DNA of 64,000 nt from Brassica napus (lineage: Eukaryota; Streptophyta; Magnoliopsida; Brassicales; Brassicaceae): contig NC_063448.1 in NCBI RefSeq assembly GCF_020379485.1, positions 7,835,726-7,899,725 on the forward strand, given 5' to 3'. Below are positions 11,701 through 22,985 of the stretch, piece by piece (the first letter of the stretch is position 1; each line of letters opens with the position of its first letter). Position numbers and translations under genes: made by a program. The notes under the pieces were generated by a model. That model saw only the letters and a program-made list of their open reading frames with translations. It was not told where the DNA came from and did no database searches.

Positions 11701-14672
11701 TTGACAATAGTAAAATAAATGGTTTGAGATTTTGATTTTGAGTTATGTTAGAAACTTGATGTAAACGTATATGAATGAGATGAACACATGCCTTTTGAAA
11801 GTACCACACCACCCAAGGCAAAGAAGACGAGCATCGCAAACGCACCAAATGTGTTTGCAACGATCATGTTTCTTCCCAATGCTGCCACCATCTTAAACAA
11901 TGCTGAAGCCATCTGGTTCATGAGCACGAGTAGAATATACTGCTTAAACAACCTGCAAGTAACCAAGAAGCATTCTTTCTTATCAACTCTTGAGTAACCA
12001 AATGATTCATATTTAGTTGTTTGGTGTATGTAATAAAAAATAATGTTTGCCAAACAAAATATTATTACGCAAGCGACATGTCAAAATCTAGTGTATTATT
12101 ATAATATACCTTCCAATGTTGGGGTCAAAGCCGATGACATAGTAAGTGATGAATGCTGTGAGAGCGGCTTCGATGAAGCTTATAGGGATCTTGAGAAGCC
12201 AAGGAGGCAGAGAGTAAACCCATGCAGGGTAGAAGAGTAGGTCTCTTTGTTTGTAAAACACAGGAAGTTTTGCAATGGTCATTGAAAGTTCAGACATTCC
12301 ATTGAACATGAGCATCATAAGGATGAAGAACAAGGCTCCTGTGTAGAGACTCCCATCTACTACAGTCTTCTTTTGCATCTCTGTCCTAAAGAACAGAGTC
12401 ATTGTCGCAAATGCCATCACCAGCAGCTGTAAACAACAACATGTTCATGAATCTGCCTTGAAGATTTTGAAACAAATGAGAAGAGTTGGTATTCCCACTT
12501 ACTTGTCCGAACTTGAAGTAGTAAACAAATGAGTTTCTTTTCATGAGTAGATACTCTCTGGAGAAGCTTGTGTTGACAAGTTCTTTGATACCAACTCCAT
12601 ACTTCTTGGTGGTTAGAGCAGCTGGATGGCTCTTCTTCTTGTCAAACGGCACGGCAAGCTCATCTCCCATTCTCCTCCCAACATGGAACGATTGAAACGC
12701 CTCTGCGAACTCCCTCACTCTTATGAACCTGTAAGGCTCATCAGGTCGTGCCCAGTACTGCATTTGGTCTTTCTTTGACGTCACTTCTTGAAGAAAATCA
12801 GCGACGCCTTTTCTTGGAGGGCATTTGAATCCCATGGTCTCAAAGAACTCCACCACATGCTCACGTGGGCCCTCGTAGATGATCTCACCTTCCGCAATGA
12901 GGAAAATATCATCGAAGAGATCGAATGTCTCGGGGGCAGGCTGAAGCAGAGAGATCAGAGCTGTCCCGTTGAAGATGTGAACATAGTTTCTGAGAGAGTT
13001 CACTATCTGGTACGTCGTTGAGCTGTCTAAACCAGTGGATATCTCGTCCATGAACAAAGCCCTAGACGGTCCGACCAGCATCTCACCAGTTGTGACACGC
13101 TTCTTTTGTCCTCCGGAGATACCTCTCAACATATCATCACCGACCATTGTGTCTGCGCAGACTTCAAGCCCTAAGATCTATAAAAGAAGCTTATATGAGT
13201 TCAGTCTAAGACTTCGATAATTTTCTTATAAAAAAAATGTTTGAATGAAACTATACCTTAAGGATGTAATCTGTCATCACATTTGTTTCTTCACCTGTTG
13301 TTGATGTCGCCTTCATGAAGACATCAATATCAGGATCAGGTTTGATGTTTGCTTCCTTCTCCCTTCTTGCCAACTCCGTCAACATATCTAATGCACCACA
13401 AAAACAGTGACGGTCAGCAAAAATCAACATATACCAAAACGATTTTTTTTTGAGAAAATGGTTAAAACCAAAAACTCACCATAACGTGAACCAACACCTT
13501 GGAAGCGAGCTGCGTAAGCAAAAGTCTCACGAACTGTCATTTCGCCGATGTGAACATCGTTTTGACCTATATATGCAGCTGCTCTTTGTGGCACAAACTC
13601 ATTCATTCCATGACCATTGTATGTCACTCTTCCAGTTTCCTACAGACCAAATAATGATAAGTTTAATATTTTGATTCCATTTTCACATAAGTCTGAAACA
13701 AAGAGAAAGAGGCAAAGTTGGAACCTTTAGTTCATGGTCAAGCTTTCCCGCCAAGGCAAGCAGAAGGGTCGTTTTGCCAGAACTTGGAGGACCCAAAAGC
13801 AGAGCCATCCTGTACAATTAAAAGTTTTTTTTTTTTTTTCTTAAAGCGGTCAACAAGTTCAAATATTTTAACAATATCTCAATAAAATAACCAAAATCAT
13901 TTTATATAGAAATAGATAACGGAATCTGAAAATTCACCTGCCGGGCTTAACGATTCCACTGACGTCATTGAGTATAGTGAACTTCTTCTTCCGGTTGGGA
14001 AGGAGGTGCAGAGAGTTCAGGAGCTTCTGTTATATAACAATCGAACAAAGACTGTTGTTAGATTTTTTTTTTTTTTTTGAATATATAAAGCAGAAAAAAA
14101 AAGAAGAAGTAAAAAGCATTCTTACATCTGCAAAGTTGGATATGAAATTAACGAACGTGGGTAAAGCTCTGCCACCGACATGAACCTCTGCTTCAACTTT
14201 TAGATGATCAAACCGTACTTCTATTGTCGGAAGATCTATTCCAACCCTGTCATTTTAGAAAAAATTAGTACACAGCCCAAAAAAGAACAGAGCTCCTCTG
14301 TTTCTATTGAAAAGAGAGGTTGTGTTAGATTGGATCAAGACTTGTTTACCTGTCGATACGGTTCTTGAGTTTCCAGAGGAGCTTCTCATGCTCGTCGTCA
14401 CCGACTTTGATAAGCCTCTCGAGCAGTTTCTTGGTATCTTGGAATCCAAGCTTCTCAATGTCGATCTGGTTGATGCCATGAGAGGCAGTGAGGATTCCTT
14501 TCCTGAGACGGTCAAAGGTAGGGAGCTTCTCAAGAGCAGCCCATTTCAAAGCTTCTTCATCGTCTTCTTCTCTAGAAGACCTGGAGAAAATCTCCATTCC
14601 TGAATCTCTCTTCCACCCAGAGGAGTCTCTTCTCAAACTGTTACTCGCTTTCTGAAAACTAGTTCCTTCCAT
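8731..14672 (-). CDS. ABCG40: Full-size ABCG/PDR transporter ABCG40 (PDR12)
   Basis: Plasma-membrane ABC transporter; the Arabidopsis orthologue imports abscisic acid into guard cells and contributes to lead and terpenoid resistance. The hand-built model has 19 exons (high to low): 14672-14350, 14246-14126, 14026-13938, 13809-13725, 13639-13480, 13387-13257, 13177-12503, 12426-12110, 11952-11792, 11695-11592, 11518-11362, 11274-11111, 11031-10699, 10612-10322, 10234-10151, 10054-9921, 9857-9630, 9542-9116, 8988-8731. Frame is kept throughout: 1413 aa (Arabidopsis about 1423). NBD1 has Walker [10 protein letters not shown] at 184-192, signature ISGGQKKR and Walker B ALFMDE. NBD2 has GVSGAGKTT at 861-869, LSTEQRKR and IIFMDEP. 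Each is followed by a six-span membrane domain. Intron 9 has a GC donor (11791-11790); the other 17 are GT-AG. All motifs look functional. Confidence 0.95.
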
Positions 14673-15084
14673 TTTCCTCGGATTAGTGAATCCCAGAAAT
14701 CAAATGTTTTTTCTTTTTCTCTTCTCTCTCTTTTTTTTTTTTGTTTATATCAGATCAAGAATTAAAGAATAAGTTATGCAAACATATGGGAGCAAAAAAA
14801 AAAGAGAAATGTGAGATGAATGATGAAATGAATGTAGGGTTTGTGTTCTCGTATATATACATATTTGGCAGAGGAGATATAGTTATTCACGAATAAGCAC
14901 ATGCATGTATTTTGATTACAAAAAGGTGGAAAAATCAGAGACGGAACGTGACGAAGAGACTGACGTTCTACGCTTTTTCCTTGGTGTACTTTGAATTTAC
15001 AAATAGTAAAAGGAGAAAGCTTACGTCAGCTGTGACTCTCTCTGGGACATCTAGAAGCAGCATATTAGGAAAGCGAATCATGTA
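14673..15084 (-). promoter_or_regulatory. ABCG40 upstream region
   Basis: Intergenic DNA upstream of the ABCG40 ATG. A pyrimidine-rich leader directly precedes the start codon on the minus strand. GTATATATAC at 14851-14860 is the best TATA candidate, about 180 bp upstream of the ATG. The hAT-type MITE lies 0.4 kb upstream and could mark the edge of the promoter. Confidence 0.5.
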
Positions 15085-15092
15085 GATATACA

Positions 15093-15404
15093 CAGGGCCG
15101 GCTTAGATAGGGGGACGAACGGTGCGACCGCCCCGGATCCAATATATTGTACCCTTATTTTTTAATAGATAAATACCTGATTTTTTTAAAAAATACATGT
15201 ATTCTTATATTAAAAATAAGAAAAGGGGCCCAAAATTTTTTTATATGAAAGTATTTTTTTATTTTCATAGATTTATTTTTAAAAACACTTTTGGTATTTT
15301 GAAAAAAAACATATATTTATCAGACTTTTTAAAGAAAAATAATAGTTTGAAAATTTAAATTCTTTTTTTGCTCCAGGGCCTATGACATTATTGAGCCGGC
15401 CCTG
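15093..15404. mobile_element. hAT-type MITE with CAGGGCCGGC termini
   Basis: A 312-bp non-autonomous element. It starts CAGGGCCGGCT and ends AGCCGGCCCTG, a perfect 11-bp terminal inverted repeat, and the interior is AT-rich without coding capacity. The flanks are an 8-bp target-site duplication with one mismatch: GATATACA at 15085-15092 and GATATACC at 15405-15412. Eight-bp duplications and CAGGG-type ends are typical of the hAT superfamily. Confidence 0.85.
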
Positions 15405-15412
15405 GATATACC

Positions 15413-15904
15413 ATCGTAAACCTTGATCCTAAAGGTATTAGAAACTTCTAATATGTCTCTATGAGAAGATAATGATAAAACAACCGTTTCATTTCATTAA
15501 TTGATCCCACTTTTAAACTTTTATAACTTCTCACCAGAATCATATTGTACAGTGTGAACTGAATAGTAAAAGGTTTTTTGAAACATAATCATGTCTTTTT
15601 CTCTTTTTTTTGTCAATTAATCATGTCTTTTTTCATACGTTCTTTATGCATCAATGATCTTGGACAGTTTTTTTGTCTTTGTCATTATAAATACAACAAA
15701 TAAAACTTAAATTGGAGTACGAAGATCTTCATACGATATATTAAAAATGGTCAAAAAAAAAAAATTTGAACTGCCAAAAAAAAATATTGCCCATTATTAG
15801 CAAGCAAACATAAAAAAAAATACATAGGAAATAAAAAAAACTGAACTCAAATCCGTAAGCTCATATATTTGTTCGTCAATGTGTAAAAAATCTGATAAAT
15901 ATTA
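15413..15904. other. AT-rich intergenic DNA
   Basis: About 490 bp of A/T runs with no ORF, repeat unit or recognisable motif. Confidence 0.4.
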
Positions 15905-16159
15905 CTTCATTCGTTCTGAAAAATGTATATTTTAGAAGAAAAAAATTGTTAAAAAAAATACAGTCTTTACTTTTTCAATAAATTCCTTAATGTTAAATTG
16001 TAAAGTTTAAGAAATACATTTGTGTTTATTGGCATGTTATTGGATAGAAATTGTGGAAAATATTAACTACAAAAAATTATGCGTTTGATAATCATAAATT
16101 GATATGTTTTTTTAATATGTTTGAAAATTCTAAAAATTATAATCTTAAAAAACAGAGAG
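15905..16159. mobile_element. Probable old Stowaway-like MITE
   Basis: Degenerate inverted termini lie between TA dinucleotides: CTTCATTCGTTCTG at the left, and CTCTCTGTTTTTTAAG read inward from the right on the minus strand. Size (255 bp), AT-rich interior and TA flanks suit a Tc1/mariner Stowaway MITE, but terminal similarity is weak. Confidence 0.4.
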
Positions 16160-16319
16160 TACAAAATAATTGCTACATCTACGCTGAGGAAGCAAAAACA
16201 TCATCAAGTATATTACCATTTTTCTAATATTACTTACATGCTATACTGAACACTTATTGAAAATAACCACTTACCGGAAAATTAATAGATAGCATGAATA
16301 TATGCAATTTAAATAGTAA

Positions 16320-16934
16320 CTAGATTTTGACCCGCGCTTTCAAAGCGCGGGTATTTTTGTTTTTTTTTTCAATTGACAAATATTTAGTAAATATCACATT
16401 TTCATATATTTGTGTTTTATTTTATAAAAGACTTAAAAATTTTATCTTTATTTATCGTATTTCATTTTAAATGACTATTTATGTTAAAAAAATTAAACTT
16501 TATTTTTTTAATGAATTAAGTTGGTATAACTCTGATAAATTAATTTTATTATGGGGTTAATATTTTAATTAAAAAATTATATACTTTTAATAAAGATTTA
16601 TACTTTTCAATAAAAAAATTCAATTATTTTTATGAATGCTTAAATTATATTAAGAAAAGAAAAAAAATAATAATTAAGAATAGTTGAAAAAAAATTATTT
16701 GAACTTGGACTCAATGGTCTAAAGGAAAAAAAAAAGGTGAGAATTGAATCTGATTTTTTAATAGGCCCAAATGGCCCAAGAGAGATTTGATTTGGGCTGG
16801 ATCCAAAAATAATGACCCAATATAGATTTGTTATTAATATTACTTAATTACCCTTAATGAAACATGCAATGTTAGTGAAGGAAACATGCCCCTAAGGTAA
16901 TTATGATAATAGGATCCTGTTTTAATAGTATAGA
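16320..16934 (-). mobile_element. Non-autonomous Helitron, copy 1
   Basis: On the minus strand the element begins TCTATACTATTAAAAC and ends CTAG. A GC-rich palindromic hairpin (16331-16351) sits 7 bp before the CTAG. It is inserted between A and T with no target duplication. These are the hallmarks of Helitrons. The 615-bp interior has no Rep/helicase coding. Confidence 0.85.
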
Positions 16935-17176
16935 TGTGGAGAAATCAAACGATTGTAAATCCTAATAGTGAGTTTGGCGTTTAGACTTTGACGATTCTAC
17001 GCTGAGGAATCAAAAGTACAAAATAATTGCTACATCTACGCTGAGGAAGCAAAAACATCATCAAGTATATTACCATTTTTCTAATATTACTTACATGCTA
17101 TACTGAACACTTATTGAAAATAACCACTTACCGGAAAATTAATAGATAGCATGAATATATGCAATTTAAATAGTAA

Positions 17177-17791
17177 CTAGATTTTGACCCGCGCTTTCAA
17201 AGCGCGAGTTTATTTTTGTTTTTTTTTTTCAATTGACAAATATTTAGTAAATGTCACATTTTCATATATTTGTGTTTTATTTTATAAAAGACTTAAAAAT
17301 TTTATTTTTATTTATCGTATTTCATTTTAAATGACTATTTATGTTAAAAAAATTAAACTTTATTTTTTTAATGAATTAAGTTGGTATAACTCTGATAAAT
17401 TAATTTTATTATGAGGTTAATATTTTAATTAAAAAATTATATACTTTTAATAAAGATTTATACTTTTCAATAAAAAAATTCAATTATTTTTATGAATGCT
17501 TAAATTATATTAAGAAAAGAAAAAAATAATAATTAAGAATAGATGAAAAAAAATTATTTGAACTTGGACTCAATGGTCCAAAGGAAAAAAAAGGTGAGAA
17601 TTGAATCTGATTTTTTAATAGGTCCAAATGGCCCAAGAGAGATTTGATTTGGGTTGGATCCAAAAATAATGACCCAATATAGATTTGTTATTAATATTAC
17701 TTAATTGTCCTTAATGAAACATGCAATGTTAGTGAAGTAAACATGCCCCTAAGGTAATTATGACAATAGGATCCTGCTTTAATAGTATAGA
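17177..17791 (-). mobile_element. Non-autonomous Helitron, copy 2
   Basis: Second copy of the element at 16320-16934, with identical length (615 bp) and termini. Its hairpin carries one mismatch. It was produced by the tandem duplication, because host DNA on both sides is duplicated too. Confidence 0.85.
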
Positions 17792-18998
17792 TGTGGAGAA
17801 ATCAAACGATTGTAAATCCTAATAGTGAGTTTGGCGTTTAGACTTTGACGATTCTAGTTAAGTTGCCTTCTGCAAGCCCTTGTTCCCAAACCGCCATTAT
17901 TTAATTGAATTGTATCCGCTTGGACTTTACCTATATAAAAATGGGGTTTTTGCCAAAACTAACCCACAACTTGATTTTAATTTCAAACCTATACCCAAAC
18001 TTGAATCAAATGCAAAACTAACCTAAAAGCCTAGTGAAATTACAGCTCAACCCCTTGTGACCAAACAAAAAAACAGAAGCCATTTTTACGAATATAGCCC
18101 CAGTAAATCGTCTGAGTCGTCTGAGAAGTTGTAAGTCGTCTGGACGACTGAAGTGTAAGTCGTCTGGTACCAGTTTATTTTAAAAATAATTTATAAATCT
18201 TGTAAAAAAATATTTTGATGCGTGAAAAATAAAAATCAAGTAATTATAAACAGTTTTAAGTGATATAAATTAAGATATGATAAAATTGATTTGTTTTGAA
18301 GATAGATGAGTGGAAGTAGTGAATCATGAAATACTTTGGTTTAGGAGTTTGACAAACATATGTTGTAGTATTGTATGTATTGTTAGGGTTAGATTTTGGA
18401 AAACTAAAATGTTTTTTTCAAAAATTAGTTTTCACCTATATGTCTTTATTTCTGTGTATAGTAAACACTTTTCAAGTTTGATTTGGTTTTATGAAGTGTT
18501 TAATTAGATAAATAAGTTTAGGGGTTATGTTTAGGGTGTGGATGACTTATATTTCAGTCGTCTGTTGAATAATTTACCCGGACGACGTATATTTCAGTCA
18601 TCCACATCGTACCGAACCTTTAATTTTACCAATGTACGTTTTAACCTAACCGGATCATTTTACTCGGACGACTTACATTTCAGTCGTCTGGTGAAGAAAT
18701 TAAAACAGACGACTTACATGTAAATCGTCCAAATATTCCCGCCTAAATTTTTTTAAAAAAATTATTTTCCCGCTTAAATAATTTAAACCAGACGACTTAC
18801 TTGTAAGTCGTCTGGAAAGTCTTCTATTTTAGTTTCCCGCTAAAAATATTTAATTTCCCACTAAAAATATTAAACTCTTCTGGACGACTTACATGTAAGT
18901 CGTCTGTTTTAATTTCTTCAACAGACGACTGAAATGTAAGTCGTCTAGGAAGTCGTCTGAGTCAAAAATATTTAACCTAATTGGATTTTTTGTCTCCC

Positions 18999-19042
18999 TA
19001 TATAAAGAAAAATTTACACATTCTCTCTCCTCCTCTCAAATG
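18999..19042 (+). promoter_or_regulatory. TATA box, leader and ATG in element A
   Basis: CTATATAAAG at 18999-19008 precedes a pyrimidine-rich leader and ATG at 19040-19042 (reading MAATKM). Element B has the same arrangement, with TATATAAAA near 37899-37907 and ATG at 37941-37943. Conservation between diverged copies suggests a transcribed unit. In A the frame ends at once in TAA unless a GT donor is used. Confidence 0.45.
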
Positions 19043-19936
19043 GCTGCAACAAAAATGTAATGTTCATCATTCTAAAACTCTCCAACCTCTCTCTAATCTC
19101 TTTGACTTGAAAACACCAAACTTTATATGAATTTTTCAGTTTTGTCTCATGTATTTCTTAATAATCTATCTCTTTTGCAGGTTTTTAATCAAATGGTACT
19201 CATCTTCCACTAATTTAAAGGTAGATCTATTAATTTTAGATATGTATTTTTGTGTGTTCTATAAATGTGGATTTATCTAATCTTCCACTCATTTTCTCTA
19301 TTTTTAAGTCATTTGAACGTTTTTGGATATGCAGGTTTTTCAGATCTGGATTTGATATACAGGTTTTTCAGATCTGGATTTGATATACAGGTTTTTCAGA
19401 TCTGGAAGACTTCTGAGACGACTTACTTGTTAGTCGTCTGGAAGTCGTCTAGAAGTCGTCTGGACTTCTTGGAAGTCTTCTGACAAAGTCGTCTGGACTT
19501 CCAGGAAGTCGTCTGGATTTTTCTGAGCGTTTTGGTAAGTTCTTATGTCTGATTTTTCTTCATTTGGTAACTTCTTGTTGTATAAAGTTCTTACTTTTTT
19601 CCCAAACTAAAACTCTCCAAACCCACTCTAATCTCTTTGACTTGAAAACACCAAACTTTATATGAATTTTTCAGTTTTGTCTCATGTCTTTCTTACTAAT
19701 CTATCTTTTTTGCAGGTTTTTAATTAGATGGTACTCATCTTCCACTAATTTAAAGGTAGATCTATTATTTTTAGATATGTATTTTTGTGTGTTCTGTAAA
19801 GGTAGATTTATCTAATCTTCGACTCATTTTTCTGTTTTTAAGCCATTTGAACGTTTTTGAATATGCAGGTTTTTCAGATCTGGATTTAATATGCAGGTTT
19901 TTCAGATCTGGAAGACTTCTGGGACGACTTACTTGT

Positions 19937-20185
19937 TAGTCGTCTGGAAGTCGTCTGGAAGTCGTCTGGAAGTCGTCTGGAAGTCGTCTGGAAGTCATCT
20001 GGAAGTCGTCTGGAAGTCGTCTGAAAGTCGTCTGGACTTCCTAAAAGTCGTCTGGACTTCCTGTAAAGTCATCTGGAAGTCGTCTGAACTTCCTAAAAGT
20101 CTTCTGACAAAGTCGTCTGAACTTCCTGGAAGTCGTCTGGACTTCTTAGAAGTTGTCTGGACTTCTTAAAAGTCGTCTGGTCTTG
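19937..20185 (+). repeat. Tandem 11-bp GGAAGTCGTCT array
   Basis: About eight head-to-tail GGAAGTCGTCT units run from 19937 to 20033, then variants spaced by ACTTCCTAAA continue to about 20185. Because three units make 33 bp, one frame stays open and encodes a repeated EVVWKSSGSRL-type peptide. I regard that as a by-product of the repeat unless transcription is shown. Confidence 0.8.
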
Positions 20186-20769
20186 TCTACTCAAGTGGAA
20201 TCCAAGCTTGTCTTTGTAGAGGAATGATCTATAATAGTTTTGTTTGTGGTCTGTTTTGTGAATTGCATGTCTACTCTTTTAGTTGTGAATTTTTTGTAAA
20301 ATCAGTAATAATGTTTTCCAAGATGTATTAAATGTGCTAACAATGTGTTTACACATTTACAAATCAATGAAATAATAGACTTCAGTAGCCTTTTTCTTAT
20401 CTTTGGATCTCTCTTATGCAATAATAAACTCCAATGGCCTTTTCTCATCTTAATAAACAAGAATGTTGGTAGCTTCATATTGATACAACATTTTAAGAAG
20501 CATTTAACCTTCTTCCAACTCATAACAATAGTCATCATTATTTTCTATAACAATAATACTTAAGAGATGAAAACAAACAATAGTAACTAGTCAAAGCATA
20601 TCATATTTTTTTATAAGTTTGCGTTGAAAAACTTAGTCAAATTTAGTAAAACTAAGGGAGAGAACATATTTTGTAAATATGAGTTTTACATATCTTGAAG
20701 TTACTTATCACTCTTAAAAATACAAGTTATTCAAAAACTAACGTAGAAGACTTAAAAACTAGTGGAGAA

Positions 20770-21645
20770 GACGCGGACGACTTCAATCTAAGTTGTCCAG
20801 ACGACTAAACTATACGTCGTCTGGTCAACGCAGAGGTTATTTTTGCAATTGACTTTGAAATCTGTTATTTCGGACGACTGAAAAATAAGTCGTCTACTAT
20901 TGTTTGGTTAAAAAAAAAACTCCAAAAAAGCTAGACGACTTACAGTTCAGTCGTCATAAGTTAGTTTTGCATTTGACTGGATTATTTCAGAAGTTTGACT
21001 TTTCTGGACGACTTACATTTCAGTCGTCTAGTGAAAATTAAAATAATAATATTTTTTTAAAGTAGACGACTTACAGTTAAGTCGTCATAGGTTAGTTTTG
21101 CAATTGAAAAAAAAAACTTCAAGATTTAATTATATACAGACGACTTATAATTCAGTCGTCCACGAGACGACTGAAATGTAAGTCGTCCAGGATTTACGAG
21201 GTTTGACCAGAATCTCGGAAAACAATCCTCGACGACTTACAAGTAAGTCGTGGTGGATGACTGAATTATAAGTCTTCTGTGTATAATTAAATCTTGAAGT
21301 TTTTTTTTCAATTGCAAAACTAACCTATGACTACTTAATTGTAAGTCGTTTACTTTTAAAAAAATATTATTATTTTAATTTTCGACAGACGACTGAAATG
21401 TAAGTCGTCTGGGGAAGTCAAACTTCTGTAATTATCCAGTCAAATGCAAAACTAACCTATGACGACTGAAATGTAAGTCGTCTAGGTTCTTTGGAAATTT
21501 TTTTGAAAGCAAACAATAGTAGACGACTTAACTTTCAGTCGTCTCAGGTTACAGATTTCAAAGTCAATTGCAAAAATAACCTTTGCGTTGACCAGACGAC
21601 TTCCAGGTAAGTCGTCTACAGCCAGACGACTTCCAGTTAAGTCGT
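20770..21645. repeat. Large foldback (inverted repeat) in element A
   Basis: Two arms of roughly 0.4 kb are inverted about a centre near 21207, where GAGGTTTGACCAGAATCTCG lies. For example CTGGTCAACGCAGAGG at 20821 pairs with its complement ending at 21594, and the TTTTGCAATTGA motifs pair across the centre. Each arm also carries smaller GACGACTTACA/AAGTCGTC palindromes. A transcript would form a long hairpin. Element B keeps the same structure and centre. Confidence 0.75.
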
Positions 21646-22196
21646 CTACTTTCCCAAGTAAGTCGTCTGACGAACAGATCTGGAAAAAAACTCGATGTCA
21701 TACCTTAAATTGGTGAGATAAGTTCCTTAGCATACATAAGACTTCTCCAAGCACACAGAATCACAAACGAAAGTCACCCACCCAGAATCGCTAGCTTCTA
21801 TGACTCTATGAACCATAAAAATTTTAGAATCAAAATCTTGGGTTTTTTTAGCTCATTGTGGAGAGAAAGTGAGAGATATGTTGTGTTTAGTTCACAAGAA
21901 TGGAAAAAGAAAAAGGGTAAATCGATATTGGGAGCATTAAGAGCTTCAAATTGGTTGTTCATGGTGGTTGTGGTATTGATGACAATGACAATCTTGTAAT
22001 TACTTGAAGATGATGAGGGTGAGAGAGTAAAGATGTCATTTTCGAAAAAAAAAGAAAAAAAAAATTGATGGCATTTTCGTAAATTATATGAACTTGTGGG
22101 GTGAATAGGGCAAAACCAATTTAAAAAAAAAAAAAAGGTTAGTTTTGTGTTTGACTTTAAGTTGTAGGTCAATTTTGCAAAAAGCCCTATAAAAAT

Positions 22197-22729
22197 ATAC
22201 ATATTTTGCACGTTATTTTATTTGATTTTCTAAAGCTACATCCGAAAAGTTCACGTTACGTGGTTTGAAAAAAAGAAGATTAAGATGAAGTTGATGAAAA
22301 AAAAATTAAGATGAAGTTATGTGTTTGATTTTAGTACCATTGAGTTGGGACTTAATTTGTTAATTAACCTAACAAGATAGCACTGAATAAAGATATATTT
22401 TATTGGTAAAAGCGCACTCGGCCACAAGTAAAAGGTTGACCGGAAGATGTTCTTTAACCATCTTTTAAAACAATTATGCTTTAGTTTACGAAAATAAATC
22501 TACAGCCAAAACTTTATAAAGAAAATATATTAGTTTTAGAAATCAATTTCTTTAAAGATCTTATTCAGTGCTTTGGAAAAAATTCTACAGCAAAAAAAAG
22601 TTTTAACCCACAGCTAAAAAATCCAAAACCTAAATATTAGAGTAAAAAAATTTAAAGTCACACCATCAACCAATCAAACCTTAAAATGTGTAATGAACGT
22701 ATAATAATAATGCTAGTTAGAAAAACATA
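22197..22729. other. AT-rich intergenic DNA
   Basis: No ORF of note. A short direct repeat of AAGATTAAGATGAAGTT-type sequence lies near 22277-22318. Otherwise nothing was recognised. Confidence 0.4.
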
Positions 22730-22985
22730 CTCCATCTGTTTCCGAAAGTAAGATTTTTTAAAGTGTTCACGATTATTAAGAATTCAATAAATGTTTATAA
22801 TTTAATTTTTCTTTTACTTTATTATACACTTTCCAATAATTTTTCACCAATGAAATTTAATCAATTCAAATATTTTTATTTAATGTTTTTTTAAAGTATA
22901 AAAAAATACCTTAAACATATAGAAAATCTATCTTTGTGGAACAAGTAAAAAATCTAAAACATCTTACTTTCGGGAACAAATGGAG
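22730..22985. mobile_element. Stowaway MITE
   Basis: A 256-bp element between TA dinucleotides (22728-22729 and 22986-22987). It starts CTCCATCTGTTTCCGAAAGT and ends ACTTTCGGGAACAAATGGAG. The 20-bp ends are imperfect inverted repeats close to the CTCCCTCCGTTTC consensus of plant Stowaway elements. No coding. Confidence 0.85.

Larger units (their letters stand above)
16158..17856. repeat. Tandem direct duplication of about 857 bp
   Basis: Sequence from AGTACAAAATAATTGC at 16158 to about 16999 recurs from 17015 to 17856, with a 15-bp joint (17000-17014). The copies differ by only a few substitutions and short indels. Each contains a Helitron plus the same flanking DNA, so this is one segmental duplication rather than two insertions. 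Confidence 0.85.
17943..22187 (+). mobile_element. Mutator-like AAGTCGTC element A, 4.2 kb
   Basis: It starts GGGGTTTTTGCC and ends GCAAAAAGCCC, inverted termini that continue imperfectly for 30 bp or more (AACTAACCCACAACTT against AATTGACCTACAACTT). The flanks are a perfect 9-bp duplication, TATAAAAAT, at 17934-17942 and 22188-22196, diagnostic of Mutator-like elements. The interior contains dozens of AAGTCGTC/GACGACTT motifs, often paired as short palindromes; a TATA-leader-ATG-intron-like unit from 18999; an internal direct duplication (from 19072 and from 19607); an 11-bp tandem array; and a foldback at 20770-21645. No transposase is encoded. A second family member lies at 37139-47726. 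Confidence 0.8.

Noticed and set aside
19891..20169. 92-codon ORF with repeated EVVWKSS
   Set aside because: Follows from the 11-bp tandem array; no evidence of expression in the sequence.
20770..21645. CRISPR-like spaced palindromes
   Set aside because: Plant nuclear DNA, irregular spacing and a large mirror symmetry; a transposon foldback explains it.
21798..22211. 137-codon ORF (-) at the right end of element A
   Set aside because: Low-complexity Phe/Ser-rich translation of A/T runs within the terminal repeat; the matching ORF in element B is broken.
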